DNA from: Bremia lactucae
Lineage: Eukaryota > Oomycota > Peronosporomycetes > Peronosporales > Peronosporaceae
Length of the DNA stretch: 64,000 nucleotides
Assembly (NCBI RefSeq): GCF_004359215.1
Contig: NW_027152031.1
Coordinates: forward strand, 964,497-1,028,496
Direction of reading: 5' to 3'
The notes below the pieces were generated by a model. That model searched no databases. It saw only the letters and a program-made list of their open reading frames with translations, and was not told the origin of the DNA. Of the stretch, positions 20,655 through 33,047 are shown in pieces; the first letter of the stretch is position 1, and each line of letters begins with the position of its first letter. Made by a program: the position numbers and the translations under genes.

Positions 20655-21275
20655 ATGGTATCAGCTGTCACCTTGAGAATAAATGTGCCTTACGACACAG
20701 ATCTCAAGCTGATGATCCTCCATGAGCTCCATGATGCACCACCGAGTGGTCATCTGGGCCGTGTAAAGACATTTCTAAACGTGTCAGAGGAATTTTGGTG
20801 GCCACAGGTGGCCAACTATATTAGCTTCTGCGAACAGTGTCAGCACGTAAAGCCTGCACCGTCCAGCAGTGCGCCATTAAAGCCGCTACCGATTCCAACG
20901 AATTGTTGGATGTCGGTAAGTCTGGACTTCATGTTTAGCATGCCGCCTGATCATAAGGGTCGGACAGGGCTAGTCGTCTTTGTAGACAGACTGAGCAAGA
21001 TGGTGCATTTAGCACCATGTAAGACATCGATCACAGGCAAGGAGGCAGCTCTCTTGTTCCTGGATCATGTTTACCGACTACACGGGATGCCCGAGTCCAT
21101 AGTATCGGACCGGGGTCCACGTTTTACGTCTGGGTTTTGGCGTCATGTGTTCGAGCTGCTAGGTAGCAAGCTCCACATGTCGACCGCAGATCATCCCCAG
21201 ACCGATGGCCAAACAGAACGTGCCAATCGGATCGTGGCGGATGTCTTACGCACTATAGCAACTCCCAAAGATTAG
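20655..21275 (+). pseudogene. Integrase of C2 (open 206 residues)
   Basis: The best-preserved integrase in the window. The HHCC zinc domain spans HELHDAPPSGHLGR to FCEQCQHVK. The core has LDFMF (first Asp), VSDRGPRF (second Asp) and DGQTERANR (Glu). I count 35 residues between the second Asp and the Glu, so the D,D-35-E triad is intact. A stop follows PKD at 21275 and the C-terminus is out of frame downstream. Confidence 0.85.
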
Positions 21276-21872
21276 AGCAAGCAATTGTACTTTGTGGAGC
21301 TCGCTAAAAATAACAGTGTCCACGCCAGTACGGTGAGACATCGTTTTCTATAAACGGACTGCTCCATCCTCGGATGCCAGTCTCGTTTGTGCGCGCCCGA
21401 GTTTTAGTGGGGGAGGGCCCCTCACTACGCTCGGTGCGAAAGAGGGACATAGCTTCGTCAATATGACGATGACCCGCGAGGGTATCATCTCAACGACGAA
21501 ACTTGCCTTAGTGACCCTGCCGGGTTGGCAGTGGTCAGTATGTAGTCACGGCAAGGAATGCATGTGCTCTCACACAATAGCGATGTTTCGTTGCTTACAA
21601 CTACGTCCTACGAACGATTCCGGCGATGTCATAGGCGAGTTGAATGCTAAAAGCCTGAGCGAGGCTTAACACTTTGTGGATGAGCGATTAGCCATCCCAC
21701 GAAAAGTCCGTGACCGTGGCGCAACGGCAAGCGCACAAGATAAACAAAAGAATGCTGACTGAAATGGTCGCAAAAATAATGAATGCTTAAGTGTTCGACA
21801 TAAAGTACTGTTAAGTACTGTTACTCTACCTAAAATCGCAATTTTTGTACTACCTGGGGGTACTTAAAATTA
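21276..21872 (+). pseudogene. Broken integrase C-terminal spacer of C2
   Basis: Out-of-frame continuation of the integrase, including FSINGLLHPRMPVSFV-like text near 21340-21380, then low-information sequence. No independent gene is visible. Confidence 0.5.
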
Positions 21873-22190
21873 TTGCTACGTTACATTGGGCCATTTACTG
21901 TGGTCGAGAAGGTCAAAGACCTAAATTATAGGCTCACCCTCCCGCCATATATGAAGATGCACCCCGTCTTTTACGTGGGTCGTCTCAAACGGTATGTGGA
22001 CCCAGATGAGGTCACATATTCCCATCAGTCTAAGGAGACTGTTGGTGACACCGACCATGGGTTCAGTATTAAACAGATGGGGGAAATGAGGAAGGCGAAA
22101 GACTTGCCTCCGACCTTCTCTTCCCATGAGAACGTAACGGACTCGGAGAGCGAGAGATACCACGCGCGTAATACGGTTCCTCAGCATTAA
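21873..22190 (+). pseudogene. Integrase SH3-like C-terminus of C2
   Basis: A 105-residue open frame reads LRYIGPFTVVEKVKDLNYRL and MHPVFYVGRLKRYVDPDEV, the conserved tail of oomycete gypsy integrases just before the chromodomain region. A polar stretch and a stop follow, so no chromodomain is seen. Confidence 0.8.
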
Positions 22191-22195
22191 CTTCT

Positions 22196-22650
22196 TAAAG
22201 ATGTCCAGCCGAAGTTTCAAGCGTTCGTAACCCTGACGATTTTTCGCGCGAGCATCATGAAGCCGAGGTCAGTAGCAAGACTTGACCCTCGAAATCCCCA
22301 ATGCGTCGTTCAGCAGCGCTTAATGCCTGCAACTGAACGATCGCGGGAAAGGCAGCAGCGATTATGTGGGCAAAATCGCCACTCCTATCGAGCGCCGCCT
22401 GCACTGATTGGATGCGGATGGGAATCAACGCTTCCTTGCTAAAAGTTTGCTTGCCCACCGCTCCGTGAGGAAGAAGCATCAAATCCTCGTCCAGTGGAGA
22501 GGATACCCGAAAATTCACCATGTCTTGTCAAAGCCTTAAAGTTGACTTAGTGACAAACAAGCCGGGCTTGCATTCACGTCCCATACCATTAAGCACAGAG
22601 GTCTTTGTAACTAAGCCCTGTTTATCCTCTCCTCCTAATGGTTTACCGAC
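22196..22650. other. Unassigned repeat-like stretch
   Basis: Between the end of C2 and the minus-strand gag B piece. A minus frame of 88 residues (22521-22255) contains QALSAAERRIGDFEGQ but matches nothing I recognise. Most likely the continuation of the minus-strand element or eroded 3' sequence of C2. Confidence 0.35.
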
Positions 22651-23229
22651 CCTAGTTCTTCCCCAGTAGACCGCCCGGCCCCACTCGGCGTTTCCCGCAC
22701 CGTACAGCTTTCTGGTATAAGGTGGGATTGATGCTTCGAGCTTTGCGCGAATTGCGCAACGGACAAGCCGGGCGCAAGTGCTTAGTGCTTTCTCGCATAT
22801 AACATCTACGATGTTTGAATGCTATTCCACAGCTTTTCTTCTCCTTACTAATAGACAAATCTGATGCGCTCGACGGGCTTTCCAATATTTCTGCGTACCA
22901 ACGCGAGAGGACTTAAAGTCGAACTCAGCGCGTAACCCCATGGCAATTGCCGCTTCTAAAGTAACGGGATGAGATTGGTACAATTCCGTTTGGGCAACCC
23001 CCGCATTAAGGTCTTCCATTATGAACGAATAATTTAACCACTTCTTGCCCTCGGCCTTGATGTATAGCGGCAAAAAGAGCTCTTAACTCCTGGGCGTAGT
23101 CTCCTAGGATCGGTCTACCCTGACGAGCCGCTAAATATCGTGATCGTGTGCGAGAAATCTGATTAGATGGGACAAACATGCTAGTCAGATGATGTTTTGG
23201 CAAATCACACCCCACGAGAGGCAAGGTAA
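22651..23229 (-). pseudogene. Group B-like gag fragment
   Basis: Minus-strand frames 23224-23006 and 23073-22822 read SRYLAARQGRPILGDYAQEL and then LNAGVAQTELYQSHPVTLEA and MGLRAEFDFKSSRVGTQ. This is the C-terminal half of a retrotransposon gag, with the RQGKxxLxDYxQEL helix and the MxGLxxGxARTxLFR helix. A frameshift near 23010 separates the two. Confidence 0.6.
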
Positions 23230-23640
23230 ACCTGCCTACTTGGACGAGCGGTGCAACTTATAGGGTGCACCAACTAAGTACCTGTTTTCAATCCTGTCAC
23301 ATGCCATAACCAGTTTGTCAAACTAGGTCTCGCAGCCTACGATTTGCACATTCTGTATGAATGCTCCCGAAGCGTAAAACTAAAAGGAGTTGCATCCTTA
23401 GCACGCGTCCAAGTGTAACATCGATGCCAAAAACGCATCGATGAAGAATTCGTTTTTGTTGTCACCAAACTGTGAAGTCTGGATGAGTGACGACGGGATC
23501 TTATACCGCTCGTTGGTCATATACCGTTCGTTGGTCATAGCAGACCAACGAACCAAGTTGCCCTTTGCAGGCAACCAAGACTCTTTTCGGGAGCGAACCG
23601 CAACGAATTGCGGTCTCCGTTCCTTTGGTTAATGCTAAGT
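23230..23640 (-). pseudogene. Group E gag-like fragment, copy E2
   Basis: The reverse complement matches 8760-9170: the ACCGCAATNCGTTGCGGTTCG run, the ATTCGTTGGTCTG-ATGACCAAC stretch and the GAATTCTTCATCGATGC stretch are all shared. Many indels. A 15-bp duplication of the CGTTGGTCATA segment is visible at 23512-23540. Confidence 0.6.
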
Positions 23641-23800
23641 TGCAGACTAACATTCTGTTGAAGTGATCTTTACAATCCTTCGTTCCTGGTGGTACATTTT
23701 AGCATTCCCGGTACGGGGGCTCTTTAGATCGGAGTCATTACAAGATGACTCCTCATCAATATAGTCCGAGGAATGGAACATCTTGGAGATTAATATCTGA
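23641..23800. other. Unassigned junction sequence
   Basis: Sequence between E2 and the B3 LTR. The stretch GGAGTCATTACAAGATGACTCC resembles the GGAGTCATCATCAGATGACTCC run at 8565-8587, so it is probably more group E. Confidence 0.35.
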
Positions 23801-24157
23801 TCTCTCTCGTCTTAACCCACCGTTTTATGACAAAATTGCTCAGATAAAGATCTGGAGGCCAAAATTATATTTAAATGAAATTAGAGTAAGGTCGTAATAT
23901 TAAATATAGTTCAGTTCCCCGTTTGATCTAAAACCGTCAAATGCGTTACTAAGGCTTGCCAATGATCTGTGATAGTACAAAGCCGCATGTACACACTCGC
24001 AAGCATAGATATCGCTCAGGTCTACGAACCATTGGTCCCTTGAACTAGGATTCATTAAGTTATACGAGCTTGTACGACTTACGAAGTTGTTAAACTTCTT
24101 AAGACTATAGAACTAAGCGACTCTTTAAGTATAGAGGAGCGAAGTAGCTTCGCTACA
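23801..24157 (+). repeat. Group B LTR, degenerate copy B3
   Basis: From about 23840 it parallels the B1 LTR at 42772-43089: AGATCTGGAGGCCAAAAT versus AAATCTGGCGGCCAAAAT, then GAACTAGGATTCATTAAG, AGCTTGTACGAC and GCTTCGCTACA at the end. The PBS that follows (TGGAAGCACTCGCAGG at 24160) has diverged from TGGTAGCACTCGAAG. The left boundary is uncertain. Confidence 0.65.
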
Positions 24158-24830
24158 CCTGGAAGCACTCGCAGGCAATTTACACTTGATAATTAATTAA
24201 ATTTAGCCTCTTCTGGCATGGATATCTTCCCCAAACTTTCAAAGCGAAACGAGTAGCATATAAGAAGCTCAGAACTTTGTATGGGCTCGATCACATAGAT
24301 CACAACCTTTCCCAGGCCCAGATGTTCTTGATGCAAGGCCTAAAGACTTAATATGAATCCTCTCTTATCGGGCAGCAAAGGATCACTTAGCGGAACTCGG
24401 TACAATCCTGTACCTGATCCGGAGCCTAAGGCTCGCCCTCTTGCTGTCAGTGTTAACACATATGAGGGCAAAGAGGAAGGAAATCTCCTTTTCTGGATTA
24501 AATAAACGAAAACGTCCATAGCCTCCGTCATGGCTATATTTAAGCTCGGTAGGAAAGCGAGTAAGTAAGCACTCACATGTAGCACGTCTAAAGACGTCGC
24601 ACTTCCCGCGTCTCCTGCTGCTTTAGGGTGAAGCCCATGCCCCTAGAATTGCGTACTCCCTTAGAGACTCTCACTGGAGGACGTGCATCTCTTCTGAGAA
24701 GCGCGAAGGGATTGATAGCTTACAATTCTTTTACGAGCTCACGAAGCGCTCGTTTTCCCAAGGTTTTTTTGTGTAACAAGGCACATTTCACTAGTGCTGA
24801 CCAGTACTAGTTAATCATACACTGATTACA
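24158..24830 (+). pseudogene. Group B gag N-terminal remnant
   Basis: Plus-strand text follows the group B gag at 45977-45620 (minus): LRTLYGLDH, then [20 protein letters not shown] (24410-24470), FWIK, AIFKLGRKASK and ALTCSTSKDVALP. Stops interrupt all of it. Sequence after about 24650 is gag-like but unclear. Confidence 0.6.
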
Positions 24831-25283
24831 GTGTAGGATAGGTGCCTCGAAGCTTCACGTACACAAAGGTACCGAGGACGATTTCTTAAGAAGCTAAGGG
24901 TCTTCAGAGTAAAGGTCTAGACTAAGGCCTTAGAATAGAGAAAAGGTAAGACTGTATTAATCTATTCACATTCCTACGAAACGATCTTCTACTTACTACT
25001 GAACCTATTATATTAATAAGTAACAAGGTATGGCACCTTCTTGCGCACCGCACAATCGTGTCTTAAACCGATTGGCGGGGTTGATTTAAACTTAAATCAA
25101 CCAATCAATAGAACTAATGTCTAATTGCATCAATATTACCAAATTTGGTATTAATGGAACTATTGAAGTCAAAATTAATAAAGATAATAATTTTAAACTT
25201 CTTCATTTATTTCCTCTCATAGGAAATATTATTTCCTATTCCTCCTATAGGATATAATACTTGTGTAACGGGACCCCGTTACA
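24831..25283 (+). repeat. Candidate group E LTR
   Basis: Starts TGTAGGATAGG near 24831 (tentative) and ends ACCCCGTTACA at 25283, the same end as the group A LTR at 35943. AT-rich with no coding text. The E gag begins about 150 bp downstream, as expected of an LTR and leader. I found no second copy in the window to fix the left boundary. Confidence 0.4.
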
Positions 25284-25429
25284 CTCACCACCACTTAACC
25301 AACAGTCACCATAGTGACTGATGTAGGGTGAAACGATATACTATTATGTCTTTCCCTTTAATTTTTGTATGTTGATTTTAACAATAATTCCGATTTTATT
25401 TTCATAAATTGATTTTGACCGAAATCAAC

Positions 25430-26490
25430 ATGGCGACTAATAAGTCTGTGCGCGTGGCCCGTGAGGCCGCAAAGCTGACAGCTGCACGGTACAGTGCAGC
25501 TGTTGGTAATGAAATTTATCAATGGACGCTAATACGTCTACTGCGGGGAATACGTCACCTACTCCCATTGGAGGTGACGATGACAAGTCATCTGCTACAC
25601 CGACTGTAGGTGAGTGGACCAAGTCACCGGCATCGCCGGACTCAGTGTCTACTGTAAAGGCCGCTGGATCACCCGGGGCCGAGTCCGTTAAGCCTTCAGG
25701 TTCTAACGTGACAACTAGAGGGGTGATGACGAGGTTATTCGACTCGTCGAACCTCTTTGGTGAGGAGTCATCATCCGATGACTCCGTGAGCGATGACCAC
25801 TCTGGTGACGTTAGTATGCGTCACCAGTAACAAAGCCGTTGCGAAAGGAAAAGTGCTGCTGGTGGTGCTAGTTTGCATCATTAGAAAAGGAGTGATTCTA
25901 GGGATCGCCCCCAGGGCCAATTATTGCTAATACTAACATGAGCCAACAGGAGAGGGACCGCAATACGTTGCGGTTCGCTCCTTAAAGAGGCCTTGGTTGC
26001 CCTCGAATGATAACCTCATTCGTTGGTCTGGTATGACCAACTATCGATATCATATTCCGTTATTGGACTCATCCAGGCTTCACAAGCCTGGTGAGGATGA
26101 AACGGAATTCTTCATCGATGCCTTTTACCGGCATCGGTGGTACACTTGCAAACGGCTAAAGGGTGTCAAATCTTTGTTCCAGGCTTGGACAGCCTTTGTA
26201 CAGAATGTACAAAACATAGGCCGTGAGGCCTGGCTTGACAAGCTAAATGCTTTCTGTGAACGGTTCGAGAAACGAGCCGTAGTCGGTTGCACCTTTGTCA
26301 AGAGAGGAAGGGATTCCTTGCCTCTCGTGGGGGGACTCATGCCCATGCTGATTTAAGGTGCAAGTCATGCCCCTAAGGAAGCATATGCCCTCAAATATCC
26401 TCATCGGCGGCCTTTACAGAAGTCATTGCTACCGATTGGTCAGATAGAAATTTCAAAAAAATTGTTGCCGCAGCTGCTTCATTATGACAA
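25430..26490 (+). pseudogene. Group E gag-like region, copy E3 (longest)
   Basis: Starts MATNKSVRVAREAAKLTAAR at 25430. After a frameshift it has an acidic Ser/Thr-rich frame (25522-25830) ending SSSDDSVSDDHSGDVSMRH. Stops follow, and then the 119-residue frame 25997-26356 with EDETEFFIDAFYRHR. This links the acidic N-terminus to the C-terminal text of E1. The C1-like junction cuts it near 26460-26490. Confidence 0.6.
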
Positions 26491-29400
26491 CGCTTCGACA
26501 TGCATACCCTACGATGCAACCCAGCACAGGTATCTCAGGGACCCCTATGACGCACTTTTGCAAGTTGACGTACAATTGGGTGTCCTTCAAAGTCTGCAAC
26601 ACAGCATCTAAATGACGCTTGTGCGACTCTTTTGTGCTCAGTCCGTCCGCGGCACTACTATGCACGAATACATCGTCAAAGTAATGGAGCGCGTAGGCAC
26701 GGTGGTGACGCATCACGTGAGCAACCACTCGGTTGAATGTCGCTGGTGCGTTTTTCAAACCTTACGGCTCACGTGATGCGTCAGCATCGTGGTATCACAA
26801 GCCACTCCCAAAGCATACCGCTTGGGGTGCTTACAGCTATTTTGGCTACATCAGACTCTCTAATGAGTACCTGATAGTAGCCATCATTTAAATTCAACGC
26901 GGAAAAGATAGTTGACTTTCCTATGGAGTTCAACGAAACATTTTTCTCCGGGATTGGCGTTTGCGCCGGTATGGTCGCCGTGTTCAGCTTATTGTTAGCA
27001 TGAACCTCGCGCCATCCACCTGTGGCTTTGCGCACACAGAAGGTCGGGCTACAGTGAGGCGATTTGCTCTCACGCACATGTCACGCCTTGACTCGCTTGT
27101 CGAAGAACTCATCGATATAATCGACTTGTTCTTTCGGCAACGGCCATTGCCTGGTCACACATTACTTGGTGCCAGGCTCGAGGTCTCTCTTTCGTGCCTG
27201 ATGCCCCTGTCTGCTGGTAGGCAGCTCGGCACTTCTTATCGCGATGTTTCCCCAGGACTTCGAAGAACGGACTGTCTCTTAAGGCATCGCAGCCTTGAGC
27301 AGGGAACCGTATTTTTGTCCATTTCTAGGACGCTCTCGTCTATTGTGGACGACGAACAACAGTCCCACCAATTTCTCTTCTGGAACTGGTGTGACTATTT
27401 TGTGGATCTTTCCTTCCTTTACTTTGGCAAAGTAAATGTATCACGACATCTCCTCGGCAGATTTGCTATCTCCTCGGCAGATTAAAAGCCTTGCCGAAGC
27501 ACCTCAACTGAGGATGCCTCCGCAATTTCGTCTTTGACGGCCTCGAACACCTCGTTCGAAGGCCCGTCATCTTTAATAGGAGCTGATCCAAAGGTCATTC
27601 GTTTAGACGTGCCTTTGATCGTTCTAATCTGTCCTGTACTCGTTCTTCGAGTCACCACGACCTTTGAATGAACCGGGTGCCGTTCCTCCTGGCTAACGCA
27701 CACCTTCCAACCGCACCAGGCTCCAGGCACTGTGCCGATTTATGCGACGCTTGACTTCTTGTCAGCTCGCCGTCTACAGCCACAGGCTCTCGGCTCTGTG
27801 CAGACATTCGGCCGCATGACTACATGGTATCGAACTTTTCACTACCCCAGTCTCCACGAGATGGGTAGGAACTGGTGACGTTTCACATCCCGTCAACGCA
27901 CCCTCAACTGCGTTCGATACGACATCAGTTGCATACGTCTACGTATACGTCGAGCACATCCTTTCCGCTGTCCTGCGTAGAGTTCGCAACAGTGCTCGTA
28001 CGCCAGTCTATTCATGGTTGGTACTTTGCCAACCATGGCATGCCTAGGATGAGCTCATACAGACTCCCCATGCCTAGCACTGTGAACTTCTCTTTACAAG
28101 AGAAATCACAAAAGCTGAAGGCGAGTTTTACCTGAACTCCCTCAGACTTAATGAGCGCACTGTTCGCTAAACGAACGGTCGCCTCTTCTCGCTTGCCATC
28201 CAGGCAAAGCGACTCAAACATTGCCGGCTCTTTCTTAGAGCCGCGAGTTTTACAAAATTTTGTGATGCACCCGAATCCACAAGGAGGGTCATAACCTGGT
28301 CATACCCTCGTACTTGAGCGCTATAGACCAGCATGGTTGAGGTCCGAAATTTCGAGACCTCAGGGCTATGCTACCCATTTGTTCGACGACTCTGAACTTA
28401 GGGGTAGCTTCAGAGCCCGCGTCAGTACGGCATCCCGCCCCTACTGCGCTCCTGCATTTCCCGACCCCTCAGTGGTCGATACAGAACTCATGGATCTTGC
28501 ACGCTGGTTCTTGCCATCGCCCTTTGGGAAGGGAGTCCTCTTGCTGGGCGTCTTTCCCCGGCCAGGACCCTGGCATAGCAGCGAGCCATCATATGGCCGC
28601 GCTTACCGCATTTATAGCAGACAACGTCTGCATTGCTCAACCCCATGGAAACCACCCGGCTGTCGTCCTCGATGAGCTGCGCGACACCGCATTGCTCAAC
28701 GGCTAACAGCCAGTGGGCAATCGTGTGCGCTGCGGTTCCATCGAACTTGAGCGGGTCCATCCGGAAGGGCCTCGGCTGATGCGGCCGGGCATAGAGCATC
28801 TCAACAGTCCTGTTGAGAGCCTCGCTCCGAGCCAGCTCATGCCTCAGCTCATCCTGAGTCTGTGTGACGGACTACGCCGCAGCATGACTCTGTGCCTCGG
28901 ACGTGTGTCTCCGCTGTATGAGCACGAATGCCTCAAACTGCTCCAACTGAGCAACATGTTGCTCAGGAGGACTGCTTAAGAGCCTAGCTGGGGATTTTTA
29001 CCAAGTCCTGCGCCAAGTGCCATGCCACCTCCGATAATGTTCGGAGAGGTGGGGGAAACGAGACTAATCGATGTTGAGGCTCATCCTCACGTACGCACGC
29101 CGAGATGCGGGTCGTGGGAAGGATTTCAAGTGCTACCAAGTGAAAGCGGGCACGTCGTAATGCGGCCACGCTTTGCTTGGACACACACCCTAGCACAGCG
29201 AGGAAGCGGTTAGACCGTCTTCTCGATCGTGCAGTGAGGTAGATGTGGTGGGCGCCTAAGCGACCTTACCCAATGCATCAAGTACTCTAATGTAAAGTGT
29301 CTTCACGGGAGCGGTAATGCGGCTTCTCGTGCGCACTTACCAAGTGGGAAGTAGTTTTCAGACTGATTTATATTTAACCGCATTAAAAAAAAATACATTT

Positions 29401-29698
29401 TCTTACTAATAATAAAACGTCATCTCTGTAGGTAACACTAATATGTATTACGAGCGCATCTTTCTAGATACCTCGCGTAACGGATGACACTAGCTGTCAT
29501 CACGAATGACGCTAAGCGTCATCCCTGTCTAATGTGAATGCCCCTATGTCCATCACATACACAAGGGTTGGTCACAAATGTGAACCACACCCGAGTGGTG
29601 GGTCTAATTACTTTTATTAAGTAATTGACCATCCTCTTAAGTACACCAAGTGTACTTAACGCAGATTGTATATATTAGGGCAATTTTAGCCCGTTACA
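25800..29698. repeat. 3.9-kb duplicated chimera, copy 2
   Basis: Same content as 8602-12500, with G at 28493 instead of C (Pro instead of Ala in the gag frame after the knuckle). Here the plus-strand E part continues left into a proper gag start and candidate LTR, so this copy looks closer to the original arrangement. On the right it ends exactly at the outer LTR base TGTAACG, next to unrelated sequence. Confidence 0.9.
26453..29698 (-). mobile_element. Group C Ty3/gypsy element, copy C3 (identical truncation to C1)
   Basis: Contains LTR 29141-29698, gag with CCHC knuckle 28488-28983, protease and linker 27482-28310, and RT 26453-27077, all on the minus strand. It has the same gag deletion, the same RT frameshift and the same loss after the YFDD box as C1. 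Shared defects mean the copying event came after the decay. Confidence 0.85.
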
Positions 29699-31167
29699 AT
29701 AAGCCTTCGAATGAGGGGGCTCAATCGGGTATCGTGCTAATAGCGTTCGCTATAGCATGTTTGATTTTGACGATAAGGATAATTCCTCATCGCCAGCACC
29801 GTTTCCAGTGCCGTCAGTCGCACCCATCCCTGTGGGTGGTGATGACTATGGCGTAAGCCATCGTAATAGAATTTCTTGTAGTACTCTGCTTCAGTGGGTA
29901 CCACTCAGGGGGTGCAGACAATAAAAAGTCTCGTCTTGCCCCTGAGAAGAAGCCGTGGCTTTTGCCCGAACGGCTACTTAGTAGCTTGTCTGGAGAGACT
30001 TCTCCTCACAATAAATATCCCTTATTTATTGCGAGCAGAGCCACATGGCCTTGATTCAAGCGCGAAGAACTTTCGCGGTAAGGAGGTTTTTTTATCTCGA
30101 TGCTTTTTTAAGCATCGATCGTAAAAGGAAAACAACAAGCGAGGTGAAAGCTCGTAGATGCAAGCCTAGATTGCGTTCATTTGCAAGGTCAAACAATAAA
30201 CGTGAAGCCTGGCTTCAATGGACTTAACGCAATTCGCGTAAAGCTTAAAGACGAACCGCGACCGGTGCAAGATTCAAAATGCATCGGTTGTCTCGTGAGG
30301 CAGGACTTCCATGCCTCACGTGAAGTGATTATTGTCCGTGTTGTGTCTACAACACGAAACGAGTGAAAGGTAATGTTTGATCCCTTTCTTCGCCCTGGAG
30401 AGGGCTCACATCTCTATCGAGATGCGCGATGCGATTGACGTTTTGCAATCGATTTACAGGCGCCAGGGGCGCGTGTTTTCCGATGAACCTTCTGATCCAT
30501 CGGATGGGACTTGTCATAATGACGGACGAGGCCCTCAACGTCAATAACCGGCTGGGACTGAGGCTCTCAGCTGTTATGCGAAGGTGGATAACCGCGCCAG
30601 CAACAAATTAACTTGTTCGCCGCCCCTTCACATCACGGTGGTTTACGATACGTTCCACAAGAAAATGTTGACCATCTCCGTGTACTGCATCGCAGAGGCA
30701 ATGCGTACACAATAGAATTGACACGACGGATGCGAACGCATCGTACGTTCTACGTTGGTCGGCTTGCCCGTACCATTTATACGCGGTTTCTTAACAGACA
30801 TATGTGACCACCCCTTTCAAGAATCCCCACAAGATTTTTGTGATCACGAACCAGACTCTCATGTGGAGTATGGAGATTCTCATGCCAAATCCGAAGTTCC
30901 TTGAAATCGCGATGAGCTGACGACAGCTCGTGGGATACTTCCGTTCTTACCCCAACATTGAGTACGCACTTTTCGAACGGTCTTTTAACCGTTCGATACG
31001 GTGAGTCTGCACCGTCTGTTCCAACGAGTGACGCTTACCGCGCTCGTGATCATGACCTCCAATACATGGAGTTGGAGCCGAGTTTGTCGATCTTCGAATC
31101 TAGATCCGACACATAGGTCGGAATTATTTTTATCTCCTCCACCACAACCATTGGTAGATTTCCACGG
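29699..31167 (+). pseudogene. Group E/A element fragment: gag-like text to integrase tail and variable region
   Basis: At 29750-29840 an acidic start reads VPSVAPIPVGGDD. At 29940-30340 it is a decayed relative of E1 (EKKPWLL..., a duplicated REAWLQW stretch). From 30613 it is the integrase C-terminus: HRRGNAYTIEL and MRTHRTFYVGRL at 30730-30765. From 30790 comes the variable region shared with 17280-17650, ending FLSPPPQPLVDFHGELA at 31125-31170. A large internal deletion must join gag to the integrase tail near 30370-30610. Confidence 0.6.
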
Positions 31168-31479
31168 TGAACTCGCAATGAACTTGGGTTGTAGTTTACT
31201 ACTACCCACATTAGTGACTACATGCTTAGGTAAGTTTACCGTAGACAGTAGTAATAAATTATTAATTTAATATGAAAGATTTTTTGCTCTTCCATGTATG
31301 TCTGCGTTCCGTTTCTGCCGGTCCTCTGCGTTTGCAATGGAATCCTGTACGAGTCGGACTACTGATTTTCGAGCCAGCAGAAATTCCTCTGCTGACTCCT
31401 TTGTTTTGTCTTTTTCAGTGCGCTTTGTGCGCCATGAGATCTTGCAATTCTTCAGCGAGGGATTTCTCGCTGGTACTAT

Positions 31480-32420
31480 TTATAATTTTGAGAACATTAG
31501 TGTCATCACTATTGCTGAGTTTCTCTCTTTCGATGTCGATTGCTTCGACATCGACATTAGTCGCGTCGTTGGTAATTTCGACGCGTGGTGAGCATAAGAC
31601 AGAGCTGGTTTTGTTCGTGCGAGCCCCCCCCCACTTAAACTAGAAGATCCCCCTAATTGGGTGGGTATGCGTGGATGGCGTAAGCTATTCACGAAGAAAG
31701 GTGTATGCGTTGTAGACGAATGTGCCGAATTGTGGATGGCGAATTCGACCATCGGTAAAAACTCGCTCCAATTCGGATACGATTGGACGTAACCTCGGAG
31801 CATCTCTTCGAGAGCGCGATTGCCGCGTTTCGTCTGACCATCTGTCTCCGGATGATCTGAAGTTGACATAGTCAGCCGTGTTCCGAGAGATCGGAACACA
31901 GAAAGCCAAAACTCCGCCGTGAACCATGGATCTCTAACGGAAACCAGTTCACGGGGTAAACCGCGGACTCTGAATATACCGTGTCGATCAAGACACGGAC
32001 ACTGTCCGGAGCCGTTATTGACTCTGGTACTGCAGCAAGATGTACCATCGTGCTGAATCTGTCTACAATAACAAGGATTCCATTGTTATTGTGATCGTCT
32101 TCGGGAAATACGAAGACAAAGTTCACAAATACGGACTACCAACATTCTGCCGGAAGTGGCAGAGGTTGTAGAGGTACACGGGACGAAGGGCTAGGCTTCA
32201 CCTGTTGACACAACTTGCAAGCACGAATGTACTTGCGCACCAACTGATACTGGTGGGGCAGTTAAAGTCGCGACTTACTGTGAGATAAGTTTTCTCACGT
32301 CCACGATGCCCACTTGTTGGTGCATCGTGACACTCATACATGATGCGCAAGCGCAAATCATTGTGAGTTGGGACGACAACAGGTGGAGTGTTGCCGTCAA
32401 CCGCTGTGTAGTACAGAAGC
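31480..32420 (-). pseudogene. Integrase of A3
   Basis: Minus-strand pieces: HHCC zone (TSGHRGREKTYLTVSRDF, about 32330-32280), core start NFVFVFPEDDHNNNGILVIV (32126-32060), then SLGTRLTMSTSDHPETDGQT (31890-31830) and the tail EFLPMVEFAIHNSAHSST. In DGQTKRGNRALEEML the usual Glu of QTER is Lys, so the DDE glutamate is lost in addition to the frameshifts. Confidence 0.8.
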
Positions 32421-33047
32421 AATTGCGTGTTGTGTATCGATCGGATGACGATCGATATAAAGCCCGTAAATCTTTTAAATATTGTTTAGATGAATTCATC
32501 AGTTGATCCGTTAAACGCAGAAGGTCTTTATCTTCTGTGTAGGCTTTCTTTATGTCATCAACTAAGGTCGAAGACGAAAGACTTGTAATGAGTGTTGCAA
32601 CAGTGGGATTATTTTCACTGTTGGAGTGCGTAGCCGGCTCGAAATCGGGTCGGCGTGATAACGCATCAGCGACGACATTAAGTCGTCCTGGTTTATATTC
32701 CACGGAGAAATTATACTTTGCGAAGAAGGATAGCCACCTCGCAATTCTTTGCGAGAGGTGTGGGCTGTTTACGGCCGTGCGTAATGACGCATGGTTCGTA
32801 TATACAATTAACGGTCTATCTCCGAGGAGATAGACCCTAAATTTAGCCAGTGCATATTTCACGGCAAGGAGTTTCTTATCATGCACTGGGTAATTGCGTT
32901 CAGCTGGTTGCAGCTGACACTATTTGTAACAGACGACGCGCTGCGCGCCATCCGTATCGTATTGCATTAATACACAGCCGATTGCAAAATCGCTGGCGTC
33001 ACAGACCACATAGGTCTGTCTTGATCTGCAAACGCCAAGATGGGTGC
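32420..33047 (-). pseudogene. RNase H domain of A3
   Basis: The minus frame 32886-32275 begins in HDKKLLAVKYALAKFRVYLL and runs through LIVYTNHASLRTAVNSPHL and FSVEYKPGRLNVVADALSRR, with the C-terminal box intact. The upstream VCDASDFAIG part lies at about 33010-32970 in another frame. TDH is TNH here, so a catalytic-region Asp is missing. Confidence 0.8.

Larger units (their letters stand above)
17721..22195 (+). mobile_element. Group C Ty3/gypsy element, copy C2 (degenerate, near full internal region)
   Basis: Plus-strand order: gag tail (from about 17720, matching C1 complement), VDSG protease, linker, RT, RNase H, integrase, SH3-like tail. It complements C1, which has gag to RT only. No LTR flanks it here. 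It carries several stops, but the integrase core is a single 206-residue open frame. Confidence 0.85.
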
